Shown here: piece by piece, positions 16,213 through 24,171 of the stretch | How the letters are laid out: each line of letters begins with the position of its first letter | Position numbering within the stretch: position 1 is the stretch's first letter | Assembly (NCBI GenBank): GCA_017450005.1 | Contig: JAFSYM010000123.1 | Coordinates: 50,261-114,260 of the forward strand | Direction of reading: 5' to 3' | DNA length: 64,000 nt | From: Clostridia bacterium | Lineage (GTDB): Bacteria > Bacillota > Clostridia > Oscillospirales > Acutalibacteraceae | Translations under genes and position numbers: made by a program | The notes under the pieces: generated by a model | The model's input: only the letters and a program-made list of their open reading frames with translations | What the model was told of the DNA's origin: nothing | Database searches by the model: none

Positions 16213-18513
16213 ATGATAAAGAAAGTGCTTGCTGTTCTGCTGAGTGTGCTTGTGCTGCTGTCGGCTGCAACGATGTCTGTCAGTGCGGAAAACCTCAGCG
16301 GCAAATGCGGGGAGGGCGTGCAGTGGTCGCTGAACACCATTCGGGGAGATCTGACTGTCTATGGACATGGTGCGATGGACGATTATTTTACGCACGATCA
16401 GCCTTGGGGCAGTAACGCGAAGAGTATTGTGTCGGTAGAAATCGGTGAGGGTGTTACACATATCGGCGATTATGCTTTCTCCGATACGGAAACCGCATGG
16501 GTTCAGCTTCCGCAAAGCCTGCGCACGATCGGTAATTATGCGTTCAGAAGCTGCGACAAGCTGAAATCCGTCTCAATTCCGGACGGGGTCAGAACGCTCT
16601 ATCTGAATGCTTTTGATGCGTGCACATCGCTGTCAAGTATACATATCTCCCGCTATACGCAAACCATTATAGGTGGCATAGATACGAAAGTGACAATCTG
16701 TTCCACGTCGGCCGATTGTGCGGCAGCTTTGTACGCGGCTGAAAAAGGGTATTCCTTTGAAGTGTGCACGCATGCGGAGCATACGCATGAATATGCAGAT
16801 ACGGTGACAATGCCCACATGTGAGCAGAAGGGGGGAACGGCGCATACCTGCGCAATCTGCGGCGACAGCTACACGGACAGCGAAACAGACGCGCTCGGCC
16901 ACGATTGGCAGGAAACGAGCCGCACAGAGGCAAAATGCGAGCAGGACGGCAGTATTCGGTACGTCTGTTCACACGACGCATCACATACGAGAACGGAGAA
17001 GATCCCGGCAACAGGACATGCATACACGGATGCGGTCACGCCGCCGGCGTGTGAAAGCAAGGGCTATACAACGCATACCTGCACAAACTGCGGCGACAGC
17101 TACACGGACAGCGAAACGGACGCGCTCGGCCACGATTGGCAGAAAACGAGCCGTACAGAGGCAAAATGCGGGCAGGACGGTTCGATTCAGTACGTCTGTT
17201 CGCACGACGCATCGCACACGAAAACAGAGACGATTACGGCGGCAGGGCATTCCTACACAGATACAGTCACGCCACCGACGTGCGAAAGCAAGGGCTATAC
17301 AACGCACACCTGCACAAACTGCGGCGACAGCTACACGGACAGCAAAACGGACGCGCTCGGCCACGACTGGCAGGAAACGAGCCGCACAGAGGCAAAATGC
17401 GAGCAGGACGGCAGTATTCGGTATACTTGTACGCGCAACGCATCGCACACGAAAACAGAGACAATCCCGGCAACAGGACACACGTACTCTGCATCGGTCA
17501 CGCTGCCGACATGCACCGCGGGCGGTTATACGACATATACATGTTCATCTTGCGGCGATCAATATACGGATGATTTCACCTTTGCCGACGGCCATTCTTA
17601 CCGGGACGGCGTCTGCACGGTTTGCGGCAAGGTGCAATTCTGGGACTATACTATCCGTGACGGTGAGGCTACAATTACAGGGTATTCCGGTGATGCTGTG
17701 TACCTTGAGATTCCCGCTGTGCTGCAAGGCGTGCCTGTGACCGCGATCGCAGAACGGGCGTTTCAGCAAAACGATAAGATAGAGTTTGTGGCGATACCCG
17801 ATTGCGTACGATCGGTCGGCAGTTATGCTTTTTCAGATTGTTTGGGATTAAAGGAAGTCTATATCGGCGAAGGCGTGCAGCAGATCGGGATGCGCACGTT
17901 TTCCGGGTGCGGTTCGCTCGCGCTGGTTTGCGTGATGTCGAAAACGCTCTCGTGGAACAGCACGGTGTTCATCGGATGTGACGGGCGAATGATGTGCGTC
18001 GTTCCGTCCGGTTCGGCCGCGCACGCTTCGGCCGGGGCGACGGCTCCGCATTGTTTGAGTTTTACATATCCGTATGAAAAGAAAGACGGCACACGCGCGA
18101 TTGCTTTCGACGGTGAAACGACGCTGTACGGTGATCTGGAGTATCATTACTGGGTTCGTCTTGTGCAAAAATATCCGGACGTGGCGACACTCCGGTTTGA
18201 ACGCCTTGTATTTGACGGCGTGGACCCGGATATTCTCGGCGATGAATTTTCCGATTCTTATGTTGATCGGAGCGCAGACAGCCTGACACTGCAAAATGTA
18301 TATGTCAGCGTAGAGGTGCAGGGCGAACAGATCACGTTTTCCCGCCTTGTGGAGCTGCTTGAGCAGGGAGATATAAGTCTGGCGATATCATTTGAATCCG
18401 AAGAAAATGAACGGTTCTCGATCTTCCGCGCCATCGGCAACTATATGCGCAAAGTGCTGCATGCGCTCTCACGACTGGTGAGTGCAATCATCCGTATCTT
18501 TAAAAAGAAATGA
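16213..18513 (+). CDS. Secreted BspA-type leucine-rich-repeat protein with CxxC tandem repeats
   Basis: 766 residues with a Sec signal peptide (about 1-28, ending SVSAE). An N-terminal LRR_5 block (IGEGVTHIGDYAF, LRTIGNYAFRS) is followed by three nearly identical 77-residue repeats plus a partial fourth, each with CxxCGDxYTD and a GHxW/GHxY motif. A second LRR_5 block (VRSVGSYAFSDCLGLKEVYIG) and a C-terminal amphipathic or membrane helix ending IFKKK complete it. The start at 16213 is 7 bases from GGAGG; the in-frame ATG at 16207 is 1 base away. It overlaps the kinase end and is probably the main output of this two-component unit. Proteins of this kind bind host or microbial surfaces. Confidence 0.85.
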   Translation: MIKKVLAVLLSVLVLLSAATMSVSAENLSGKCGEGVQWSLNTIRGDLTVYGHGAMDDYFTHDQPWGSNAKSIVSVEIGEGVTHIGDYAFSDTETAWVQLPQSLRTIGNYAFRSCDKLKSVSIPDGVRTLYLNAFDACTSLSSIHISRYTQTIIGGIDTKVTICSTSADCAAALYAAEKGYSFEVCTHAEHTHEYADTVTMPTCEQKGGTAHTCAICGDSYTDSETDALGHDWQETSRTEAKCEQDGSIRYVCSHDASHTRTEKIPATGHAYTDAVTPPACESKGYTTHTCTNCGDSYTDSETDALGHDWQKTSRTEAKCGQDGSIQYVCSHDASHTKTETITAAGHSYTDTVTPPTCESKGYTTHTCTNCGDSYTDSKTDALGHDWQETSRTEAKCEQDGSIRYTCTRNASHTKTETIPATGHTYSASVTLPTCTAGGYTTYTCSSCGDQYTDDFTFADGHSYRDGVCTVCGKVQFWDYTIRDGEATITGYSGDAVYLEIPAVLQGVPVTAIAERAFQQNDKIEFVAIPDCVRSVGSYAFSDCLGLKEVYIGEGVQQIGMRTFSGCGSLALVCVMSKTLSWNSTVFIGCDGRMMCVVPSGSAAHASAGATAPHCLSFTYPYEKKDGTRAIAFDGETTLYGDLEYHYWVRLVQKYPDVATLRFERLVFDGVDPDILGDEFSDSYVDRSADSLTLQNVYVSVEVQGEQITFSRLVELLEQGDISLAISFESEENERFSIFRAIGNYMRKVLHALSRLVSAIIRIFKKK
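16786..17631 (+). repeat. 231-bp tandem repeats inside the LRR surface gene
   Basis: Units begin at 16786, 17017, 17248 and 17479, an exact 231-bp (77-codon) period. The first three units are full length and very similar in DNA; the fourth diverges and is cut short near 17631. Each unit encodes cysteine pairs (CxxC) and GH turns. The regular period suggests copy-number change by recombination. Confidence 0.95.
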
Positions 18514-18527
18514 CTCCGAACCCCGAA

Positions 18528-18563
18528 AATGCCGTGATCGCACTTTGCGGACGCGGCATTTTT
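18528..18563 (+). terminator. Terminator of the ABC-LytTR-LRR gene run
   Basis: Stem AATGCCG (18528-18534) with CGGCATT (18554-18560) followed by TTTGCG. This is the first clear terminator after 8,121, supporting one long transcription unit. Confidence 0.75.
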
Positions 18564-18621
18564 GCGCTGGTACCGCATTATTTCACGTTTATACCCAAAA
18601 ACATTTTTTTGCGGAAATCTA

Positions 18622-18630
18622 TGTTATACT
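18622..18630 (+). promoter_or_regulatory. Extended -10 promoter of the small secreted peptide
   Basis: TGT-TATACT (TGn extension plus -10 at 18625-18630) lies about 28 bases before the ATG at 18658. The -35 region is only a T-rich tract. Confidence 0.5.
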
Positions 18631-18657
18631 GTAAAAAAATGAAAGGGGGATTAAAGG

Positions 18658-18873
18658 ATGCGTAAGACTTGGAAGAGAGCGATCGCAGTATTGCTCGTTT
18701 GTCTCGCGGCGTTTTCCGTGATGCAGATGACAGCTTTTGCTGCGTTCAACCAGCCGGACAGCGTCGGTACGGTGATCGGTCAGGGACTCGGTGCAATCGT
18801 ATTTGCGCCGTTTTATGTGGTTCGGTTCTTGTTTGCGATAATCAGCGCACCGTTCCAGCTTCTTTTTGGTTAA
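18658..18873 (+). CDS. Small secreted or membrane peptide, 71 residues
   Basis: A free-standing short gene with its own promoter, a strong AAAGGGGG ribosome binding site and a terminator, so it is very likely real. The N-terminus is a Sec signal peptide (MRKTWKRAIAVLLVCLAAF, cleavage near AFA-AF). The mature part, about 45 residues, is hydrophobic with Gly and Phe residues (IVFAPFYVVRFLF, SAPFQLLFG) and may lie in or on the membrane. I recognise no family. It could be a membrane-active peptide, a signalling peptide or a small transport partner; the nearby AgrC-like kinase makes a peptide role worth testing but is not evidence of one. Confidence 0.7.
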   Translation: MRKTWKRAIAVLLVCLAAFSVMQMTAFAAFNQPDSVGTVIGQGLGAIVFAPFYVVRFLFAIISAPFQLLFG

Positions 18874-18888
18874 AGAACATAGCAAAGT

Positions 18889-18922
18889 CCGGACGGCTTT
18901 TCGGTCGTCCGGTTTTGCTTTT
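18889..18922 (+). terminator. Terminator of the small peptide gene
   Basis: Stem CCGGACG (18889-18895) with CGTCCGG (18906-18912), then TTTTGCTTTT. Confidence 0.85.
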
Positions 18923-18988
18923 AAAACGGTTCTACTCCGGACAGGGTATGCATATACATGAGAGAACCCATGAAAGGAGTACAGAACA

Positions 18989-20515
18989 ATGGACTTGAAT
19001 CTTTTGACATTCCCGATCGGAATGCAGGAAAACACGTCCGTAACCACTGCGGAAAACCCGTTTGATCTGGACATCAGTTTACCGGAATACTACCCGGATA
19101 TCCAGCGTATTCTCTGCTGCAGCGTTCAGACGAATCTGCATTCCGTCAGTGCGGGTACGGATCGTGTCACAGCGGAGGGCAACGGCGTCTTCCGTATGTT
19201 GTACGCGACCGAAGACAAGCAGGTTGCCGCTTTCGAGCAGGCGTTTCCGATCAGCCGGTCTGCGCCGTTTGCCGCGACAGATCCGTCGGCGGCAATCCGT
19301 GCATCTGCGGCGACCGACTTTGTCAACGCGCGTGCGACGGGACAGCGCCGCGTCGGTGTGCACGGCGTGATTTCCATCCGTTTTTCTGCCGCATCACGCA
19401 GCAACATCAGCATTGCCGTGCAGGACGACGACGCACCTTTGCAGGTGCGCACAGAATCGGTGGAAGCCTTCAGTTTGTGCGCGCTGGCTGAACGTTCCTT
19501 TGCCATGAGCGAAGTGGTTGAGGTTGGCGCGCAGAATCCGCCGGTCGGACGTGTTTTGCGCGCGGACGCCTGCGTGCAGCCCGGCAGCGTCAAGGCAGTA
19601 AAGGATAAGCTGCTGATCAAGGGTGAGGTGATGACGCAGATCCTGTATGCACCGGACGGCGAGGGAGACTGGGTAACGTTTCGACATGCAATGCCGCTCA
19701 GCCAGATCGTTGAAGCGCAGGGACTTGCCGAGGAAAACCTGCATGACATTTCTCTGCATGTGCTCAGCCTTGAGGTGACGCCCAAGACGGACGGTTCCGG
19801 CGAAGAACGGCTGTTGGAGATTGCGCTGCGCATACGCGCAGATGTGCGCTCCGGTGTTACGGTGCAGATGCAGGCGGTTTGCGACGCCTTCTCGACAGAA
19901 GGGACGCTCTGCCCGAAATATGCCGATGTGCGTCTGCTGCATTTTGACGATCAGATTCAGGAAACCCTGACTGTGAAACAGGCGGTTGATCCCGGCTCGC
20001 CCGATATTGCGCAGCTCATCGACGTGCGGTTTGGTACAGTGCAGAAAAGTGTGCGGCAGGATGCCCAGGCATTGACGCTGCAATGTGAAGCGCCGCTGAC
20101 AATCCTGTACCGTGATGCGCAGGGCGATCCCGTATGTGCGGAGAAGCAGGTTGATTTTACATATACCTGCAGATTGCCCGAAAGCACATCCGAAGCGTTT
20201 TGGGAGCCGACCGTACAAATCAGCGCGTGCAAGGGGATGCTTACGTCTGACGGAAAGATTGACGTGCGCATAGAAGCGATCGTATACGGTACAGTTTATA
20301 CGGTTACAACTCATCGTCTGCTTTTGTCCGCCTCTCTCGAACAGTCGCAGGAATCATCCCCTGCCGCGCTGACGATCTATTTCGCCGATGCAGGGGAGGA
20401 CGTGTGGGATATTGCGCGCAAATACCGCACGACCGTTTCGGATATTCTGGAGGAAAACGGATTGACACAGCCAACCGTTCCGCAGTCAAGGATGCTCGTC
20501 ATACCGACGGCATGA
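18989..20515 (+). CDS. sipL: SipL-like spore morphogenesis protein (SPOCS/DUF3794 plus LysM)
   Basis: 508 residues. The N-terminal and central parts contain DUF3794 (SPOCS) domains, with PEYYPDIQRILCCS at the start and later DIAQLIDVRFGTV and LTIYFADAG. The last ~50 residues form a LysM domain (DVWDIARKYRTTVSDILEENGL). This is the architecture of SipL, the clostridial coat morphogenesis protein that binds the spore coat base protein SpoIVA through its LysM domain in the mother cell. There is no signal peptide, as expected. A good AAAGGAGT ribosome binding site precedes 18989. I saw no convincing sigma-E promoter; CATATACAT near 18951 is a weak candidate. Its presence indicates a spore-forming lineage. 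Confidence 0.75.
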   Translation: MDLNLLTFPIGMQENTSVTTAENPFDLDISLPEYYPDIQRILCCSVQTNLHSVSAGTDRVTAEGNGVFRMLYATEDKQVAAFEQAFPISRSAPFAATDPSAAIRASAATDFVNARATGQRRVGVHGVISIRFSAASRSNISIAVQDDDAPLQVRTESVEAFSLCALAERSFAMSEVVEVGAQNPPVGRVLRADACVQPGSVKAVKDKLLIKGEVMTQILYAPDGEGDWVTFRHAMPLSQIVEAQGLAEENLHDISLHVLSLEVTPKTDGSGEERLLEIALRIRADVRSGVTVQMQAVCDAFSTEGTLCPKYADVRLLHFDDQIQETLTVKQAVDPGSPDIAQLIDVRFGTVQKSVRQDAQALTLQCEAPLTILYRDAQGDPVCAEKQVDFTYTCRLPESTSEAFWEPTVQISACKGMLTSDGKIDVRIEAIVYGTVYTVTTHRLLLSASLEQSQESSPAALTIYFADAGEDVWDIARKYRTTVSDILEENGLTQPTVPQSRMLVIPTA

Positions 20516-20521
20516 TGCAAG

Positions 20522-20553
20522 TACCGCTCTGGTTGCACAGGGCGGTATTTTTT
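20522..20553 (+). terminator. sipL terminator
   Basis: Stem TACCGC (20522-20527) with GCGGTA (20542-20547), followed by TTTTTT (20548-20553). Confidence 0.88.
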
Positions 20554-20569
20554 GATTGCACAGTGGTGG

Positions 20570-20598
20570 TTGACGCTTGTCGTTTTTTGTGGTAGAAT
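20570..20598 (+). promoter_or_regulatory. Promoter of the ksgA operon
   Basis: TTGACG (20570-20575), 17-base spacer, TAGAAT (20593-20598), about 25 bases before the predicted transcription leader of the ksgA ATG at 20630. Confidence 0.8.
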
Positions 20599-20629
20599 AC
20601 ATTTAATACTACTATAGGTTGGTGTATCT

Positions 20630-21505
20630 ATGCCGAATCTGTCCGATATTGGTTCTATCCGGGAAGTCCTCGCGCGGCATCAGTTTTCGTTTTCTAAGTC
20701 GCTCGGACAGAATTTTCTCATAAACCCTTCGGTCTGTCCGCGCATGGCGGACGCCTGTGCCCGGTCGCACACGCAGGGCGTTATTGAGATCGGGCCCGGC
20801 ATCGGCGTGCTGACGAAAGAGCTTGCGGAGCGTTTTGAAAAAGTCGTCTGCTACGAACTGGACAGCCGGTTACTGCCGGTACTTGAGGAGACGCTCGGCG
20901 ATTACGGTAATGTGTCAGTTCGCAATGAAGATGTGCTCAAGGCGGATTTGTCCGCTTTATGCGCCGACGCTTTTGTCGGCATGCGTGTGAGTGTTTGCGC
21001 CAACCTGCCGTATTATATTACATCGCCGATTCTGATGTATCTGCTGGAAAACCGTTTCCCGCTGTCGTGTATTACTGTGATGGTGCAAAAGGAAGCGGCC
21101 GACCGCATCTGTGCCGAACCCGGCTCGCGCCTTGCCGGCGCGCTGACCGCTGCCGTGCATTACTATGCTGTACCGGAAAAGCTCTTTCAGGTTTCGCGCG
21201 GGTCCTTTTTGCCTGCGCCGAACGTAGACAGCACGGTGATCCGTCTGACGGTTCGTGAGAGACCGGCCGTGGACGTGCAGGATGAAGCCAGGTTCTTTCG
21301 CCTGATTGCGTCCGCATTCGGACAGCGCCGCAAGACGGCGGCGAACTCTGTCAGCGCTGGTCTCGGATTGCCGAAGTCTGTGGTGGAGCAGGCGCTTGTT
21401 GACCTCGGCTTTGAAAAAACGGTGCGTGCCGAGACGTTTAAACTCGAAGATTTTGCGGCGTTACATAAAGCGTTGAGTCCAAAAAAAGGGGAATTTGATT
21501 CATGA
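20630..21505 (+). CDS. rsmA: 16S rRNA dimethyladenosine transferase (KsgA/RsmA)
   Basis: The enzyme dimethylates two adjacent adenosines near the 3' end of 16S rRNA during 30S maturation, using S-adenosylmethionine. The 291-residue protein has the family pattern: SLGQNFLINP, the SAM-binding motif IEIGPGIGVLTKEL, the acidic loop YELDSRL, the catalytic NLPYYITSP motif, and FGQRRKTAANS near the C-terminus. Here it has its own promoter and overlaps the following glycosyltransferase-LicD gene by 4 bases, an unusual neighbour for ksgA, which is more often beside ribonuclease M5 or tatD genes. Confidence 0.95.
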   Translation: MPNLSDIGSIREVLARHQFSFSKSLGQNFLINPSVCPRMADACARSHTQGVIEIGPGIGVLTKELAERFEKVVCYELDSRLLPVLEETLGDYGNVSVRNEDVLKADLSALCADAFVGMRVSVCANLPYYITSPILMYLLENRFPLSCITVMVQKEAADRICAEPGSRLAGALTAAVHYYAVPEKLFQVSRGSFLPAPNVDSTVIRLTVRERPAVDVQDEARFFRLIASAFGQRRKTAANSVSAGLGLPKSVVEQALVDLGFEKTVRAETFKLEDFAALHKALSPKKGEFDS

Positions 21506-24171
21506 CTACCATCGCAGGGCAAGACAGAAAAGAGAAAGATCTGATCGTATTTGCCAGAGCGTTTCATCAAAGCGGCGCATTTCAGTCGCTTGCGTCTTTG
21601 ATTGCCGCGCTGGAATCCCATGGGCGGCGGGTGCATCTGATCACACAATCCGAGCCGAACGGCGATGATTTTGTCAGCTGCGACTCGCTCAAACGGTATT
21701 CGATCGACGTGTACGAAACGCGCGGCTATTCCACGGAGGAAGCGTTTTTCAAGATTGTCAGTGAGATTCCGGCCGACACGGTGATTTTTGCCGGTGATCT
21801 TTACGCTAAGACGATCCAGTTTTTCCAGACAGCCAAGCGTCTGGGACGCTGCGTAGTCTTCGATACCGACCGTTCGCCGCTCTACTATGTGGGCGCGGGT
21901 TCCGAAAAGCTGTCCATGAGCTGTATGTATATGATCCGACATGCGGATCTGGTTGTCACACATTCTGAAACGGACTGCGGAATGATTCGCGGAATGGGCG
22001 CCAAAAACTGCGCGTTCATGCCGTTTTACTTCCCGTATTTTGACAAGGAAGTTGGCGCAGCGTCCTTTACCGGCGGGCGATTTGTGTATTATACGACATA
22101 TTCCGGCCGCAATACACGCACACCGATTACGGCGTTCGCACGCATACATGCGCAGTACCCGCAGGCGACTATGACTGTGGTGCCTGTCGGCGTGCGCAAA
22201 AGCGCGGTGCTCGAAGAACTGGTTCGGGATATCCGTGAAACGGAATTATCCGAATATATCACGATCGAAACGGATGTGCTCAAGCCTTTGCGCTTTCTGC
22301 GCGAGGCGGACGTTTCCGTCACGTACGGCCATCTGATCACGGTGCCGGAAACCGTGATGGAGAGTATGAGCGCCGGAATTCCGGCCATTCTGCTGCAGGA
22401 CGCGGATTATACGCAGGACACATTGCCGTGCGTGCATCTTTCTGCGGCGGACGAGGATGCGCTTGTACAGCAGATGCTGTATTTTATGCCGCCGGAAAAG
22501 TGCGCGGCATACTCCGAAAAATCGCGCGCGCTGCTTGACGTTGATTACAGACGCTCTATTGCCGATGCGTGGGATGCGCTGTTGTCACAGACGTATCAGG
22601 CATACACGGCAGAGCTTTCTGCGCAATACAGCGCATTCAAGCGTCTGCGCGACGAGGTTCGTTCGCTCTCTGCGGAGAACGCTGTGCGCACGCTGCGTAC
22701 GCGGGGCGTACCGGCGCAGACGATCTTCGGCGTGCTGCTCGGCAGCGGCGTCGGATATGCGCAGATCCGATCCGCGTTCTATGACAGCGGAATCGGGATT
22801 CAGGATGCGCTGCGCATGCAGGCACATGTCGACGTCTTTTCCAATTACGAAAAGACCGATGCGGAATTGCTCCGCGGGCGCGAAGTGATCTATGCCGATG
22901 TTGTCGCGCGTCTTGCGGCGTGCGGATGTACTTCGGACGAAATTGCGTCCTTTTATCCGCAGGTGTATCTGACGCCGGAGCAGGTCTGCCGTATTCTGCT
23001 GCATACGCTGCCGACGGAACTGGGGCTGCGCGACTTCCAGCCTTTCGGGGATTCTCCCGCTGCATTCAATGCAATGCAGGCGTTCCGCTCCTATAACCTT
23101 GAGAACGCGCGGTATCAGCGCACTAAAGCGCATCCCGGCGTGCAGCGCGCGCTGAAATATTACGACTGGAAAATGCGCCCGTGGGCGCAGCACGGCGCCA
23201 TTGCAAAAGCGCTGCTTCTTCCCAGCCGCGTTTTTGACCGGATGAAGAAGTATATCCAGATGCACGGCAGGCAGCGCCTGCTCAAACGCAAGGTGGTCGA
23301 GGTCGATCCTGCGGACGTGCGCAAGATCCAGTTGATGGTGCTCAATCTCATGCTGGAGTTTGAACGTATCTGCAAAAAGCACGGTCTGCGGTATTATCTC
23401 GCCGGCGGCACAATCCTCGGCGGCATCCGTCATAAGGGCTTCATTCCGTGGGACGACGATATGGACATCACCATGCCGCGTCCGGATTACGATAAATTCC
23501 TCAAAATCGCGCAGAAAGAGCTGCCTGCGAATATGAAGCTCGACAAGGACTGCGTTCCGTTCTGCCACAACCGCATTGAATACAGAGATACACGTTTTGA
23601 CACGATGTGGAGAAACGGCGGTATATTCCTTGACATTCTCGCGCTGGACGGCAGTCCGGACGATGAAAAACAGCGTCGCCGTCACGAGCACAAAACGCGC
23701 TTCTGGCGTTTCTGGATGCTCGAGCGCGCCCGTCCGATCCCGCCCATGTCTGCCTCGCGCGACGTGCAGATGATTATTCTCAAGCGTGTCATAGCCCGCA
23801 TGATGCCGCGCTGGTTCCTGAAGTGGCGCTGGCACAGCTGGGCTGCGCGCTACGACTGCCGCAAGACGAGCAGTTGGGTCTGCCTGCCCGCAAGTATTTA
23901 TACGTATGAGCAGGAGCGTTTCCCGAAGGAATACTGGGGCGAGCCGGTTATGATGGAGTTTGAAGGGTACGACATGCCCACGATGCAGCACTGGGAGGAT
24001 TATCTAATCTGTCATTTTGGCAACTATATGAAGATGCCGCCTGAAACGCTGCGCAAGTCGCATCATTTCATTTATCACTACGATCTCGGCAGCTATAAGG
24101 ATATTCCGACCGAGGAGCTGGAAGCGCAGCTTGTCGGACCAAAGAAGAAAAAAGAGGTGCACTCGTCATGA
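21502..24171 (+). CDS. Glycosyltransferase-like / LicD phosphotransferase fusion
   Basis: 889 residues in two halves. The first ~370 residues look like a GT-B type glycosyltransferase, including LIAALESHGRRVHLI, SHSETDCGMI-like and VPETVMESMSAGIPAIL, the last matching the nucleotide-sugar binding region. A helical linker of about 200 residues follows. The C-terminal ~280 residues are a LicD domain with YYLAGGTILGGIRHKGFIPWDDDMD, which includes the DDDMD metal site; LicD proteins transfer phosphocholine or similar groups onto surface glycans. It overlaps both neighbours by 4 bases (ATGA), so it is coupled to ksgA and to the acyltransferase. It probably adds and decorates a cell-surface glycan; the sugar and the transferred group are unknown. 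Confidence 0.8.
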   Translation: MTTIAGQDRKEKDLIVFARAFHQSGAFQSLASLIAALESHGRRVHLITQSEPNGDDFVSCDSLKRYSIDVYETRGYSTEEAFFKIVSEIPADTVIFAGDLYAKTIQFFQTAKRLGRCVVFDTDRSPLYYVGAGSEKLSMSCMYMIRHADLVVTHSETDCGMIRGMGAKNCAFMPFYFPYFDKEVGAASFTGGRFVYYTTYSGRNTRTPITAFARIHAQYPQATMTVVPVGVRKSAVLEELVRDIRETELSEYITIETDVLKPLRFLREADVSVTYGHLITVPETVMESMSAGIPAILLQDADYTQDTLPCVHLSAADEDALVQQMLYFMPPEKCAAYSEKSRALLDVDYRRSIADAWDALLSQTYQAYTAELSAQYSAFKRLRDEVRSLSAENAVRTLRTRGVPAQTIFGVLLGSGVGYAQIRSAFYDSGIGIQDALRMQAHVDVFSNYEKTDAELLRGREVIYADVVARLAACGCTSDEIASFYPQVYLTPEQVCRILLHTLPTELGLRDFQPFGDSPAAFNAMQAFRSYNLENARYQRTKAHPGVQRALKYYDWKMRPWAQHGAIAKALLLPSRVFDRMKKYIQMHGRQRLLKRKVVEVDPADVRKIQLMVLNLMLEFERICKKHGLRYYLAGGTILGGIRHKGFIPWDDDMDITMPRPDYDKFLKIAQKELPANMKLDKDCVPFCHNRIEYRDTRFDTMWRNGGIFLDILALDGSPDDEKQRRRHEHKTRFWRFWMLERARPIPPMSASRDVQMIILKRVIARMMPRWFLKWRWHSWAARYDCRKTSSWVCLPASIYTYEQERFPKEYWGEPVMMEFEGYDMPTMQHWEDYLICHFGNYMKMPPETLRKSHHFIYHYDLGSYKDIPTEELEAQLVGPKKKKEVHSS

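Noticed and set aside
16786..17631. Regular repeats considered as a CRISPR array
   Set aside because: Units are 231 bp, coding and without spacers; no cas genes are near.
16820..17740. 306-codon frame rich in Arg and Thr inside the LRR gene
   Set aside because: Second-frame reading of the 231-bp repeats; repetition keeps it open by chance.
18940..18988. Sigma-E promoter for sipL
   Set aside because: CATATACAT resembles a -10, but no matching -35 stands at the right distance; not claimed.
22585..23991. 468-codon minus-strand frame opposite the LicD fusion
   Set aside because: Antisense shadow; the plus-strand LicD motifs are certain.
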